Shown: positions 8,827-17,819 of the stretch, piece after piece
Layout of the letters: each line of letters starts with the position of its first letter
How positions within the stretch are numbered: the first letter of the stretch is position 1
NCBI RefSeq assembly: GCF_003318255.1
Contig: NZ_QOCF01000005.1
Span: 1 to 64,000, forward strand
DNA from: Ruegeria sp. A3M17
GTDB lineage: Bacteria > Pseudomonadota > Alphaproteobacteria > Rhodobacterales > Rhodobacteraceae
Length of the DNA: 64,000 nt
Direction of reading: 5' to 3'
Made by a program: the position numbers and the translations under genes
The notes under the pieces: generated by a model
What the model was told of the DNA's origin: nothing
What the model saw: only the letters and a program-made list of their open reading frames with translations
Database searches by the model: none

Positions 8827-8874
8827 TATAGGACTTTAAGGTGGTAAAGATTAAAGTCCTATAATGATCATTAT
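8827..8874. repeat. Perfect 13-bp inverted repeat followed by a 14-bp palindrome
   Basis: TATAGGACTTTAA (8827-8839) and its perfect complement TTAAAGTCCTATA (8851-8863) enclose an 11-base loop. Immediately after, ATAATGATCATTAT (8861-8874) is a perfect palindrome overlapping the right arm. It lies about 110 bases beyond the parB stop. It could be the parAB terminator, but the double dyad is unusual for a terminator and could be a protein binding or recombination site. Confidence 0.55.
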
Positions 8875-8985
8875 AGCCCCCTTTTGCCCACTGCGTCGGT
8901 AACTTGGAAGTAGTGCGAATTTTCTTAATTTCGACTTGTCATTTGAAACCGATAGCACAACCTTTTTTCCCGGTTTTGCACGAAA

Positions 8986-10053
8986 CTAACCTAGGTGGAA
9001 CGCGATCTGCTCTATCAGTCGCTGAGCATCCTCCTCTGATACTCCCTGCAACCGGATCCGAATACGAACTTCATCTGGAGACAGTTCGGCCTGTACACTC
9101 CCTCCTCCAGCTAACTTAACCGGCGTTAATGGTTTTACTAGCTGCGGGCGTCCTCCACGGGCCTTCTTGGCCTTGGGCGAACGAGACAAACTCATTGCGT
9201 TTTCAAGAACGTCCCACTCGGTTTTCGGGTCAAAAACCTCTGCCTCTGCAAGTGCCTGACGAAGTTTGCTCTGGGCACCCCCTCTCAGCGCCGACGCGAG
9301 CTTCAATCCCGCTTTTTCCGAAAGTGCCACAGGATGCTGGAGCAAGTCACCAAGTCCTTCATGGACCATCGCAAAGCTGCGAACTTTTGATCTTTTGGCT
9401 TTGGAGGCCGCCGCAAACAAGACATCGACTGCGGCCTCAGTCGACTCGAATATCCCCTGCCCTACGGCCAAAACTGCGATACGTCCACGTTCGTATGGGC
9501 TTAGGTTAGAGCGTAGCTCGTTTTCCTCAACCATCGACACGTAAGCCCCCTGCCCCGAACCGGCGCCTCTTACGAAGGCCGGAATGCTAGAAAATCGATC
9601 ATCAGTTTTGGACAAACGACGAAACGCGTCCAAGCGCCTGAAACCCGAGATAAGACCAAAACCATTGCCTTCGCGCGTCACTTCAATAGGTGTACGCAGC
9701 CCATTTGTTTTCAAAGACTCCAAGAGCTCCGCCATAGCCTCTTCGTCTTCGACCATCCGATCTCGACGAATGTATTCGGCATCTATCAGCTCGATCGGCA
9801 GCATTTCAGCCACCAAACCAGCATCCTTTGCGTCCCGCCACCTTGCAGCGTCGCTTTGATCTTTGGCTAATTCGACACGGTCTGTGACAGTTGCCATTCC
9901 GCTTAAGGACGCAGCCTCAGCTGCTACCTGGGCAATCGGGGGTGTAGATGTTGTTCCTTCAAACGAATTCAAAGAAGGTTTCGCCGCGAAACCCACCTCC
10001 AACTCTTCCAATTCCGCTGTGTTTGGAACAGCAAGTCTTCTACGTTTAGCCAT
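8986..10053 (-). CDS. parB: ParB/Spo0J-family plasmid partition protein
   Basis: A 355-residue centromere-binding protein. The N-terminal ParB/Srx CTPase domain contains PIEVTREGNGFGLISGFRRL (motif GFRRLDAF near residue 160), followed by ENELRSNLSPYERGRIAVLA and a helix-turn-helix region. The start is taken as the ATG at 10053, preceded by GGGAGGAG; it overlaps the end of parA by eight bases (ATGGCTAA), so the two are co-translated. A 15-bp palindrome that is a parS candidate sits inside the gene at 9978-9992. ParB would bind parS and, with ParA, drive segregation of this replicon. Confidence 0.9.
   Translation of the reverse strand: MAKRRRLAVPNTAELEELEVGFAAKPSLNSFEGTTSTPPIAQVAAEAASLSGMATVTDRVELAKDQSDAARWRDAKDAGLVAEMLPIELIDAEYIRRDRMVEDEEAMAELLESLKTNGLRTPIEVTREGNGFGLISGFRRLDAFRRLSKTDDRFSSIPAFVRGAGSGQGAYVSMVEENELRSNLSPYERGRIAVLAVGQGIFESTEAAVDVLFAAASKAKRSKVRSFAMVHEGLGDLLQHPVALSEKAGLKLASALRGGAQSKLRQALAEAEVFDPKTEWDVLENAMSLSRSPKAKKARGGRPQLVKPLTPVKLAGGGSVQAELSPDEVRIRIRLQGVSEEDAQRLIEQIAFHLG
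9978..9992. repeat. Candidate parS site 1 (inside parB)
   Basis: GTTTCGC-C-GCGAAAC, a palindrome with perfect 7-bp arms, lies near the 5' end of parB. Identical arms occur at 11550 and 13100. The sequence resembles the chromosomal parS core GTTTCACGTGAAAC with one extra base in the centre. Confidence 0.7.
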
Positions 10054-11431
10054 TCGACTCTCCTCCCAATTGGGCATCACGCCACCAACAACCTATTAGA
10101 ACTTCTTTGAATTCCGCGTATGTACGATCAAAAGTTTCACGCCCGCGGACATAGGTTTCGCGGTTAAAATCTCGGTAGTCAGCCTCGTAAATACCATTCA
10201 CTTGTTCACCGGCCTGCCCTACCAAAGCAGTGAAATCCTGTCGGTAAGCGTTCATGAAGTCGCCAAAGTACGCTTGGATCACGTTCGCCATATCTGTCTG
10301 TTGGCTGGCATCAAATCGGGTAATGATTGCCCGAACGACATCCCATTCGAACTTCAACTCTGGCAATCCGGCTGCTCGTTGGGCGGTATTTTCCCCATCT
10401 TCAATACTTGCGAACGTCGTATAGAGCATGTCAAAGAACCGGCCGGTTGAATCGAACTCTAGGAACGAAGCTCCAAGCGGCACCAAAAGGATGTCAGCCG
10501 CAGCCAGTGCGTTGATAGTTAGGTACCCAAGAGCAGGAGGAGTATCAATGAAGACGACGTCGTAATCGTTGAGAATACCCTCATTCTCGAGAAAATTGGT
10601 GAGGCCATCCCACAATGGCCAACTTCTTAATCCCATACGCCACACCGGAATCTGAAACTCTGCCCAATACAAATTCAGTTGTGCACCAATAAGGTCAATA
10701 TTGGGCCAATGGGTTTTCTGAATTACATCGGTTGGGGTTGTATTTAACGCCTCTTGCAGTGTTTCGTCCAAAGGGATTTCGGCCTGCCCGCCAACCTGTC
10801 TGACGCGGTTCTCTTCTTGAACAGCCCTTGCGTAATCTTTGGCTATTAGCGGAAATACTGTTTGCCATTCGTCCGCAACTGTTCCGCCAAGAATTGATGT
10901 CATCGATCCCTGGCTATCCAAATCGATTACAAGAACTTTGTACCCATCCAATGCCGCAGACATAGCGAGGTGAGCCGCAGTGGAAGTTTTGCCAACCCCG
11001 CCTTTGAAGTTTGCTACCGATACAACTTTCGCAGGCAGGCCCTCCGGGCGATATGGCAAGTATTCTTTGGTGCTGACACCTTCTGCCGCAAAGTGTTTTC
11101 GAAGGATTAGAACCTCTTCAAGAGTAAACCACTTTGACCCTGCTTCTCCTTCTCCTTGTGGAAGCTCTGTATTAGCTTTGAGAACACGTCTTAGGTGAGC
11201 AGGCGCTACAGGAATAAGGTATTTGGTGATTTCCCAGATAGAGAAACGACGTAAACGTTTTTCACCGTCGGGCGCATAGCCTCTCCGAGCTAAATCTTCG
11301 CGTCCTTTTGCACAGAAAGTGGCAGCTTTTGCGAATCGCGAAGTTCCAATAGGATCTGGCAACTTCGCTGCTGCTTTTTCCGGATCGAGATTAAGATAAG
11401 GGGGAAGGGGAGGTTGGTTAGTCTTATTCAC
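10046..11431 (-). CDS. parA: ParA-family partition ATPase
   Basis: A 461-residue deviant-Walker ATPase of plasmid partition systems (type Ia size). The Walker A motif NFKGGVGKTSTA is at residues 141-152, the A' region around VLVIDLDSQGSMTSILGG, and Walker B VVFIDTPPALGYLTINAL. The first 130 residues form an N-terminal domain with a predicted helix-turn-helix, typical of ParA proteins that also repress their own operon. Transcribed divergently from rep, upstream of and overlapping parB. ParA forms ATP-dependent nucleoid gradients that ParB-parS complexes follow. Confidence 0.92.
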   Translation of the reverse strand: MNKTNQPPLPPYLNLDPEKAAAKLPDPIGTSRFAKAATFCAKGREDLARRGYAPDGEKRLRRFSIWEITKYLIPVAPAHLRRVLKANTELPQGEGEAGSKWFTLEEVLILRKHFAAEGVSTKEYLPYRPEGLPAKVVSVANFKGGVGKTSTAAHLAMSAALDGYKVLVIDLDSQGSMTSILGGTVADEWQTVFPLIAKDYARAVQEENRVRQVGGQAEIPLDETLQEALNTTPTDVIQKTHWPNIDLIGAQLNLYWAEFQIPVWRMGLRSWPLWDGLTNFLENEGILNDYDVVFIDTPPALGYLTINALAAADILLVPLGASFLEFDSTGRFFDMLYTTFASIEDGENTAQRAAGLPELKFEWDVVRAIITRFDASQQTDMANVIQAYFGDFMNAYRQDFTALVGQAGEQVNGIYEADYRDFNRETYVRGRETFDRTYAEFKEVLIGCWWRDAQLGGESNG

Positions 11432-11549
11432 TGTCGATACCTCAGGTAATGTACGCCTTGTCGGCGTATATGGTGCAATATAACGAACATTTGGGTGGGA
11501 GGCTATCCTTCCTTTTCGATTTTTCCGCAGAAGTTGGGGCGACCACTAG

Positions 11550-11564
11550 GTTTCGCAGCGAAAC
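11550..11564. repeat. Candidate parS site 2 (origin region)
   Basis: GTTTCGC-A-GCGAAAC, the same 7-bp arms as the copies inside parB and rep. It lies 119 bases upstream of the parA start, where ParB binding could also affect transcription. Confidence 0.75.
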
Positions 11565-11714
11565 TCAAACAAACAATGAAAACGAACGCAACAAATCGTT
11601 TAGTTAATTTGTAATATTTAGAATCTTTGGGATAGAAAAAAGTTAAAAAAACAATAGCTTAACATACAATGGGTATCCGTTTACAGGGTTTAGAGGACCT
11701 TAATACGGGATCAT

Positions 11715-11917
11715 AGGTACCCAAACACAGGTTCTATAGTGTCAAGTTACGGTAAATAGGGGGCCGATTCTCAGGACGGAGCTTTTCAGGGTGGAAAAGG
11801 CTCTAATACGTGGTTCAGCGCATGGGAGTATCCTTGTTCTTTGCTTCGAGGGAATCCCATTTTTGGTGTTTCTGTGGATAACCTCAGGACCGCTCCCAAT
11901 AGGTACCCATCCACGGG
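11715..11917. repeat. Iteron-like repeats of the origin
   Basis: Two 17-base repeats, AGGTACCCAAACACAGG at 11715-11731 and AGGTACCCATCCACGGG at 11901-11917, agree at 13 of 17 positions. Related shorter copies occur outside this range (GGGTATCCG at 11671, AGGTACCT at 11963). They are likely Rep binding sites. Confidence 0.55.
11873..11881 (-). other. DnaA box (consensus)
   Basis: TGTGGATAA, the reverse complement of the consensus DnaA box TTATCCACA, is found once between the iteron-like repeats. It supports assignment of this region as an origin. Confidence 0.65.
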
Positions 11918-11932
11918 ATTGAGCTAATCCTG

Positions 11933-11950
11933 TATTTGGGCACCCAAATA
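11933..11950. promoter_or_regulatory. 18-bp dyad upstream of rep (candidate Rep operator)
   Basis: TATTTGGG-CA-CCCAAATA has perfect 8-bp arms and contains half-sites resembling the iteron core (CACCCA). In iteron plasmids an inverted iteron upstream of rep is the autorepression operator, so Rep dimers may bind here (inference). Confidence 0.5.
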
Positions 11951-12010
11951 AGATTGCAACTCAGGTACCTATCATGCAAACAATAAGGAAATGAGCAGCC
12001 AGGCAGAATC

Positions 12011-13270
12011 ATGCCGGATACACAAGTTGACATGGACAATCTCTCAGGCGCGTTACGCCGTGAGACAGTGAAGAAGAACGTTGCCGCGATTCACATCAGT
12101 GGCAAGCTGTCGTTGTTGCAACGTAAGTTGTCGAACGTTTTATTGTTGAATGCCTATGATGCTTTAACGTCCGCACCTACCCATACAATTGATGCCAGAA
12201 CATTGGCGATGATGGTTGGGTATAACTCAAACGACTTTGACACTCTGCGTGCAAGCTTGCGGGCTCTGGCCGAAACGGTCGCGGAATGGGATATGCTAGA
12301 CGAACAGGGGCGCCAAGAATGGGGTGTCTCATCTTTGTTGAGTTTTGCCAAACTGAAGAATGGTATCTGTGAATACGCATATTCACCGGCGTTGGCACAA
12401 AAACTCTATGATCCAAAGATTTACGCGCTAATAAATGTCCAGATTCAGAGAAATTTTAGTTCAGGGCACGGTTTAGCGCTTTATGAAAATTGCTATCGAT
12501 TTGTCCGGACAGGGTCGACGGGTTGGTGGGCGCTGGATGTCTTCAGGAAACTCATGGGGGTCGACGGGAGCGATTACTACGGCAGCTTCAAGCACCTAAA
12601 TGCCAAGATCATTAAACCAGCTGTCGCCGAAGTTAACAAAAGCTCTGATATTCTCATTGAGCCCGAATTCCAAAAGAAAGGACGAACAGTTACAGATATC
12701 CGGTTCCTGATAAAGGGTAACCCGCAGAAAGCGATGTTTGAGATTGATGATGAAGATGGCGTTCGCAACCTCACAATCTACAAGACGCTACGCCAGCAAG
12801 GCGTGTCCGACAGGTTGGCACGTCAATGGATTTCTGAGCATGGTGAAGACTATGTTCGGGAAAAGCTCGAATATGCCAGGGGCAAGGATGGCATAAAATC
12901 GACTCTTGGTTTTCTGTCCGCTGCCTTGCGGGACAATTATCAAGCGCCAGAAAAGAAGACGTCGGCGGCGCCAGACCCATCAGTGGGTGAAGCAGCAAAA
13001 CGCAGAACTGCAGAACAAGAGCAGCAGGACAAGGAATACGAAGCACGGACTGCCGAGCGAACCGAACGTGCGCGGCGGTTGGCAATTGTTGAGGACCTGG
13101 TTTCGCGGCGAAACCCAACGCAACGCGATGCCGACAAGCGGCTCTTTCTTTCGGACCTTGATAATGATCTTGACCGAGAACATTTCAGAGCTCATGGGTG
13201 GCGATCAGGGTTGAACGCCACAAAGATATTTGAGTTCTGGGAGGAGCTTGAACCAGAGGCATTCGCGTGA
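12011..13270 (+). CDS. Plasmid replication initiator, Rep_3 (RepB) type
   Basis: A 419-residue protein with the two winged-helix domains of the Rep_3/RepB initiator family between residues 20 and 230: KNVAAIHISGKLSLLQRKLS at the start and KHLNAKIIKPAVAEVNKSSD near residue 200, the iteron-reading helix. The C-terminal 170 residues are charged and probably form an accessory domain. The gene starts with ATG at 12011 behind iteron-like repeats and diverges from parAB. Its 3' part contains a parS candidate (13100-13114). It would bind the iterons, open the AT-rich tract and recruit DnaA and the helicase. Comparable RepB-type replicons are common as plasmids in Rhodobacterales. Confidence 0.85.
   Translation: MPDTQVDMDNLSGALRRETVKKNVAAIHISGKLSLLQRKLSNVLLLNAYDALTSAPTHTIDARTLAMMVGYNSNDFDTLRASLRALAETVAEWDMLDEQGRQEWGVSSLLSFAKLKNGICEYAYSPALAQKLYDPKIYALINVQIQRNFSSGHGLALYENCYRFVRTGSTGWWALDVFRKLMGVDGSDYYGSFKHLNAKIIKPAVAEVNKSSDILIEPEFQKKGRTVTDIRFLIKGNPQKAMFEIDDEDGVRNLTIYKTLRQQGVSDRLARQWISEHGEDYVREKLEYARGKDGIKSTLGFLSAALRDNYQAPEKKTSAAPDPSVGEAAKRRTAEQEQQDKEYEARTAERTERARRLAIVEDLVSRRNPTQRDADKRLFLSDLDNDLDREHFRAHGWRSGLNATKIFEFWEELEPEAFA
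13100..13114. repeat. Candidate parS site 3 (inside rep)
   Basis: GTTTCGC-G-GCGAAAC lies near the 3' end of rep. The three sites are spaced about 1.57 and 1.55 kb apart, all within the parAB-rep module. Confidence 0.7.
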
Positions 13271-13298
13271 GCGTTGTTTCAATAACGCGTATCCAAGG

Positions 13299-15605
13299 CT
13301 ACTGCTTTTTGAGCGCAGATTTTAAAGCGTCACCAAATGCGCTGTGGTGCGCGTTTTCTCCAGATTTTGCGTATTGCGCCTGTTTCCCTTTTGAGCGGTG
13401 GGAGCGTTTATCTGCACCCTTTGCGTCCTGTTCTTGACTCGCCGAGTCTCCGCTATCCTTTCGCATGGTCAGAGCAATACGTTTGCGTTGCACGTCAATC
13501 TCGACCACGGTGACTTTGACCACCTGGCCCGTTTTTACCACCTCATGCGGGTCTTTGACAAATCTGTCCGCAAGTTGACTGACATGGACCAAACCGTCCT
13601 GATGCACGCCCACGTCGACAAAGGCGCCAAACGCGGCCACGTTGGTGACTGTCCCTTCCAGCACCATTCCTGGTTTCAAATCGGTAATCTCTTCGACCCC
13701 ATCAGTAAACGAAGCGGTCACGAAACTGGGGCGTGGATCACGACCGGGTTTTTCCAGCTCTGAGAAAATGTCTTGCACTGTCGGAAGGCCAAAATCTTCA
13801 TCCACGAACTGTTCTACGCGCAGCCCTTTCAAGGCACCGTCATGCCCCATGATTTGGCGAATATCACGGCCACAGGCAGATACGACCCGTTTCGCAATTT
13901 TGTATGCTTCTGGATGCACCGAGGACGCGTCCAAGGGTTCCACGCCATCCCGTATCCGCAAAAAACCTGCGCACTGTTCGTAGGCGCGCGGCCCAAGACG
14001 CGCGACGCCCAGCAACTCCTTGCGGGATTGGAATGCACCGTTCAGATCACGATGCATGACAATGGCCTCTGCAAGGCCGGGCCCAAGACCAGAAACGTGT
14101 GAGAGTAGGGGGGCAGAGGCTGTATTTAGATCCACACCCACAGCATTCACAACGTCTTCGATCACGGAAGCCAGCGACTGGGACAGGCGATGTTGATCAA
14201 CGTCGTGCTGGTATTGACCGACGCCTATGGATTTTGGTTCGATCTTTACTAGCTCTGCCAGCGGATCCTGCAAGCGACGGGCAATCGAAACAGCGCCACG
14301 CAGCGATACGTCCAGGTCCGGAAATTCACGTGCGGCCAATTCTGATGCCGAATAAACCGAAGCTCCGGCTTCTGAAACGACAACCTTCGTTGGGACTTTG
14401 ACGCCCTTCGGCAGCGGCCTTAACGTGTCAGCAACCATCTTTTCGGTCTCGCGGCTCGCTGTGCCGTTGCCAATAGCGATGAGGTCAATCTTGTGGGCTG
14501 AGATCAAGCGCAGGATCGCCGCCTGCGATCCGCGCAAATCATTCTTGGGTTGGAATGGGTACAAGGTTTCCGTCGCAACCACCTTTCCTGTTGCATCAAC
14601 GACTGCGGCTTTGACGCCGGTTCGGATTCCGGGATCTAATCCCAACGTGGCCCTCGCGCCGGCGGGTGCGGAAAATAGTAAGTCTTTGAGATTGCGTGAA
14701 AAAACGTGAATTGCTTCGACTTGCGCACGGCTGCGTAAATCGGCCATCAACTCGACCATCATCGAAAGGGACAGTTTTACCCGCCACGTCCAGCCGGCAA
14801 CCTTTCGCAGCCATTTATCACCGGGTGCATCGCTGCGTGTCTGCAGATGAGCAGCCACCATGGCTTCGGCTCGCGCGGCGCCAGCCTCGGGCTCGGGGGC
14901 GATGTCCAGCGTGACGATCCCCTCTTTCGACGCTCGTAACATTGCAAGGGCGCGGTGCGATGGGGTCTTGGCCCAAAGCTCCGAATGATCGAAGTAGTCG
15001 CTGAACTTGGCGCCTTCTTGCTGTTTGCCCTCGATCACTTTCGAGGTCAGCAAGGCCTCGCGTTGCATGAAATTTCGCAATTCACCCAGAAGGGTGGCGT
15101 TTTCAGTCAACCGTTCAGTGATTATGTCCCGAGCGCCATTCAATGCGTCTTTTGTCGTGGGAACCGGCTCGCCAATGTAACCCTGTGCCAGCCCTTCGGG
15201 ATCGGTGGAACGGTTCGCTAGGATTGCATCGGCGAGCGGTTCCAGCCCGTTTTCACGCGCAATCATCGCCTTAGTGCGGCGCTTGGGCTTGTAGGGCAGG
15301 TAGATGTCTTCCAGTTGGGCTTTGGTGTCTGCCTGTGCGATGGATTTCGCCAACTCGTCGGTCAACTTGTCCTGATCCTTGATTGAACTCAGGATGGTTG
15401 CGCGCCGCGCCTCTAGTTCGCGCAGATAGGTCAAACGGTCCGCCAAGGTTCGAAGTTGCGTGTCATCCAATCCGCCTGTCACCTCTTTACGGTAACGCGC
15501 CACGAATGGAACCGTGGCCCCTTCGTCCAGCAATTTTACCGCTGCACCGACCTGTTCGGGGCGGGCGTTGATTTCGGTGGCGATGGTGCGGGCGATGCGG
15601 TCCAA
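13299..15605 (-). CDS. tex: Tex family RNA-binding transcription accessory protein
   Basis: A 768-residue Tex protein of full family length. The N-terminal helical Tex domain starts at residue 1; the YqgF-like RNase H fold begins near residue 325 ([20 protein letters not shown]); helix-hairpin-helix repeats cover about residues 490-570; the S1 RNA-binding domain lies near residues 645-715 ([20 protein letters not shown]). The Lys/Ser/Gln-rich tail is unstructured. Tex proteins bind nucleic acids and are linked to transcription, RNA turnover and stress tolerance. It converges on rep, with only 28 bases between the two stop codons. Usually a chromosomal housekeeping gene, so its presence beside a plasmid replication module suggests a chromid or an extra copy. 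Confidence 0.93.
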   Translation of the reverse strand: MDRIARTIATEINARPEQVGAAVKLLDEGATVPFVARYRKEVTGGLDDTQLRTLADRLTYLRELEARRATILSSIKDQDKLTDELAKSIAQADTKAQLEDIYLPYKPKRRTKAMIARENGLEPLADAILANRSTDPEGLAQGYIGEPVPTTKDALNGARDIITERLTENATLLGELRNFMQREALLTSKVIEGKQQEGAKFSDYFDHSELWAKTPSHRALAMLRASKEGIVTLDIAPEPEAGAARAEAMVAAHLQTRSDAPGDKWLRKVAGWTWRVKLSLSMMVELMADLRSRAQVEAIHVFSRNLKDLLFSAPAGARATLGLDPGIRTGVKAAVVDATGKVVATETLYPFQPKNDLRGSQAAILRLISAHKIDLIAIGNGTASRETEKMVADTLRPLPKGVKVPTKVVVSEAGASVYSASELAAREFPDLDVSLRGAVSIARRLQDPLAELVKIEPKSIGVGQYQHDVDQHRLSQSLASVIEDVVNAVGVDLNTASAPLLSHVSGLGPGLAEAIVMHRDLNGAFQSRKELLGVARLGPRAYEQCAGFLRIRDGVEPLDASSVHPEAYKIAKRVVSACGRDIRQIMGHDGALKGLRVEQFVDEDFGLPTVQDIFSELEKPGRDPRPSFVTASFTDGVEEITDLKPGMVLEGTVTNVAAFGAFVDVGVHQDGLVHVSQLADRFVKDPHEVVKTGQVVKVTVVEIDVQRKRIALTMRKDSGDSASQEQDAKGADKRSHRSKGKQAQYAKSGENAHHSAFGDALKSALKKQ

Positions 15606-15680
15606 GGGGGCCTCCTGAATTCAATTGGGAGGAACTTCTTAGCCAGCCGCACCGCTAAGGGAAAGAGAAGATCGCGGGCC

Positions 15681-16703
15681 TTACACTTGTTCGGCCAAAA
15701 CCAGCAAATCTTCGTGCAGGGTTTTCGCGATCTCAACGTATCCACGGGCAGTGTTGCGCGCGCGCGCAGCGAAACGTCTTTGCGATGGCAAGCGTGCACC
15801 CTGATCGACGATATCGGCAAATAAACGTTCGGCGCGATCATCATTTGCTGCGGCACGACCACCGCTGAACTGGGCGGGGTCAAAAGCCAGAATGATCTCG
15901 CCGTGATATGGCGCGCCGCCTTGGCCCTCGGCAAACTCCATGCTTTCCAGGCTGGTCAGGTCGTCGATCAACGGACCGGCCAACAGCTCGATCATGATTG
16001 ACAGTGCCGACCCCTTGTAGCTGCCGAAGGTCAGCATCGCCCCCTCCATCGCAGTTTGCGGATCGGTGGTCGGATTGCCGTCCTTGTCTATCGCCACACC
16101 TTCGGGCAGGGGCTTACCCGCCCTGTGATAAAGCTCAATCTCACCACGGGCAAAGGCGCTGGTGGCAAAATCAAACGTGAAGGGGTCCTTGCCCTGACGC
16201 GGCCAGCTGAAAGCCAGCGGGTTTGTACCTAGACTGCCCCGAGTCCCCCCAGCCGGTGCGACCCAGCTGTGGCTGGGCACCATCGCCATCGCGGCCAGAC
16301 CTTCTGAAGACAGACTTTCCACTTCGGGCCAAAGGGCCGAGAAGTGAAAACAGCGATTGATTGCCATTGCAGCGATGCCGTGGGTGCGGGTCTTTTTGAT
16401 CAGCACAGGCAATGCTTCGCGAAAAGCGAGCAAAGACATGCCTCCGCGCGCATCGACACGAACAATGGCATTATCCGAAGGCTCAACAACCGGAGCCACA
16501 TGCCCGTCAATCTTGCCCGCCTTCATGGTGTCATTGCACATGAACAGGCGGAACAACCCGTGAGATTGGCAATCGTCGACCTGGCAGGTCGTCAATACAT
16601 CGGCAATGGCTGCCGCGTGTTCCGGGCCAAACCCCGACTTGGTCAAGATGGACAGGCTGAGGTTCCGGATCTCGTCTAGTGTCAGTTTGACCGTGTCGCT
16701 CAT
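15681..16703 (-). CDS. Ldh2-type malate/L-lactate/ureidoglycolate dehydrogenase family oxidoreductase
   Basis: A 340-residue member of the Ldh_2 family of NAD(P)H-dependent oxidoreductases, which includes malate, ureidoglycolate, 2,3-diketo-L-gulonate and delta1-piperideine-2-carboxylate reductases. The N-terminal helix bundle contains QVDDCQSHGLFRL (typical D-x-[CR]-SHG substrate-site motif, residues 46-58), then a nucleotide-binding core with GTRGSLGTNPLAFSWP near residue 160 and TMEGAMLTFGSYKGSALSIM-like sequence near residue 215. It probably reduces a 2-keto or cyclic imino acid in the cytoplasm; the exact substrate cannot be read from sequence. Same strand as tex, 75 bases apart. Confidence 0.82.
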   Translation of the reverse strand: MSDTVKLTLDEIRNLSLSILTKSGFGPEHAAAIADVLTTCQVDDCQSHGLFRLFMCNDTMKAGKIDGHVAPVVEPSDNAIVRVDARGGMSLLAFREALPVLIKKTRTHGIAAMAINRCFHFSALWPEVESLSSEGLAAMAMVPSHSWVAPAGGTRGSLGTNPLAFSWPRQGKDPFTFDFATSAFARGEIELYHRAGKPLPEGVAIDKDGNPTTDPQTAMEGAMLTFGSYKGSALSIMIELLAGPLIDDLTSLESMEFAEGQGGAPYHGEIILAFDPAQFSGGRAAANDDRAERLFADIVDQGARLPSQRRFAARARNTARGYVEIAKTLHEDLLVLAEQV

Positions 16704-16790
16704 GCCGCGCGTCTCCCTTGTCTGAGGTCAGACAAGGGATAGCGTGGCGGTGCGTGTAAAGGGAACCCGCCTTATTAGATTGGCTCAGGT

Positions 16791-17735
16791 TTAGCCCTGT
16801 GCTTCGGCTTGCAAATAGGCGATCACATTCAGGATATCGGCTTCCTTTTTCAGGCCACGAAACTGCATCTTGTTGCCCGGAACTGTGTCTTTGGGATCCG
16901 CAAGAAAGGCGGTCAGGGTTTCGGGTGTCCAGATGATACCGGACTCCTGCAAAGGGGCCGAGAACTTAAATCCGTCAGCCTGACCGGCCGTAGCGCCGAT
17001 AATGCGGTGAAGCGATGGACCGACTGTGTGTCGGTTTTCGTCCAACTTGTGGCATGCGCTGCATTTGCGGAACACCTTCTTACCTGCTTTGATGTCACCT
17101 TCGATAGCAACGGCTGCAGTTACGCCTGTGGCGGTGGGTTCAACTTCGGCTTTATTTTCGTCCAGATTAAATATCAGGCGCGCTGTGATGGGTACGGTCC
17201 GGGTGATGCCGGGCAGGTCGGCCAATTCCATCAACTTTTCCACACCAGCATCGACGCCTGCATCTTCTGTACTGATGAACACCATGTCATTTGTTGAAAC
17301 CAAGACTGATGTTTCAGACAGGCGCGCCACAAACATCTCGGCATCAAACGCTACATCTGTGCCTGCCAGCGAAAGCATCGCTTCGACATCGACAATCGTG
17401 GTTTCCCCAACGCTCAGGGCCGTTACATCTGCCATGTCGAATTGCGCCGTCAGCGATGCGCTGCCAGCTTTGCGGAACACGTATTCAACCATTCGTTCGT
17501 TGCGAATGTCGATATTGGTTTCCACCGACGAAAGGTCAATTTCAATATCGGCCTTGCCGTCCGGGCCGACTTGGCCAGAGAGACTAGTGAAGGAATTAAC
17601 TTCGCCCACGGTATCTTTTTTGATCGAACCATAGGCCAGATGCGAACCTTCGGGGGCTAACGTCCAAGTTTGGGGCAAAACAGGGGTTGCAACAATCGCC
17701 GACGCGATTGTGACTGCCTTCAACAGAAGTTTCAT
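16791..17735 (-). CDS. Periplasmic YceI domain - cytochrome c fusion
   Basis: A 314-residue exported protein. Residues 1-22 form a signal peptide. Residues 23-195 match the YceI/polyisoprenoid-binding lipocalin-like fold (TWTLAPEGSHLAYGSIKKDT at the start). Residues 213-312 form a class I cytochrome c domain: haem-attachment motif CSACH with Cys225, Cys228 and His229, and an axial Met290 in NKMQFRGL. YceI proteins bind long isoprenoids such as ubiquinone and often lie beside cytochrome b561 genes; here the redox partner is fused instead. The gene is divergent from an ECF sigma factor gene, which likely controls it in response to periplasmic or oxidative stress (inference). Confidence 0.85.
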   Translation of the reverse strand: MKLLLKAVTIASAIVATPVLPQTWTLAPEGSHLAYGSIKKDTVGEVNSFTSLSGQVGPDGKADIEIDLSSVETNIDIRNERMVEYVFRKAGSASLTAQFDMADVTALSVGETTIVDVEAMLSLAGTDVAFDAEMFVARLSETSVLVSTNDMVFISTEDAGVDAGVEKLMELADLPGITRTVPITARLIFNLDENKAEVEPTATGVTAAVAIEGDIKAGKKVFRKCSACHKLDENRHTVGPSLHRIIGATAGQADGFKFSAPLQESGIIWTPETLTAFLADPKDTVPGNKMQFRGLKKEADILNVIAYLQAEAQG

Positions 17736-17819
17736 TTCTTTCCTCCTCGGGTTATGTCAGTCCTGACCCCGCGGGCCCGGTCCGTGGAAGGCAAACACAC
17801 ACAGGTCGCGATTTATTCG

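Larger units (their letters stand above)
11432..12010. other. Putative replication origin and divergent parA/rep promoters
   Basis: A 579-base non-coding region between the divergent parA and rep genes. It contains, in order, a 15-bp parS candidate (11550-11564), an AT-rich tract with runs of A and T (about 11595-11670) suited for duplex melting, iteron-like repeats with core AGGTACCCA (11715-11731, 11901-11917) plus variants at 11671 and 11963, a perfect DnaA box on the minus strand (TGTGGATAA, 11873-11881), and an 18-bp dyad TATTTGGGCACCCAAATA (11933-11950) just upstream of rep. This is the usual architecture of an iteron-controlled plasmid origin served by a Rep_3 initiator. Confidence 0.7.
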
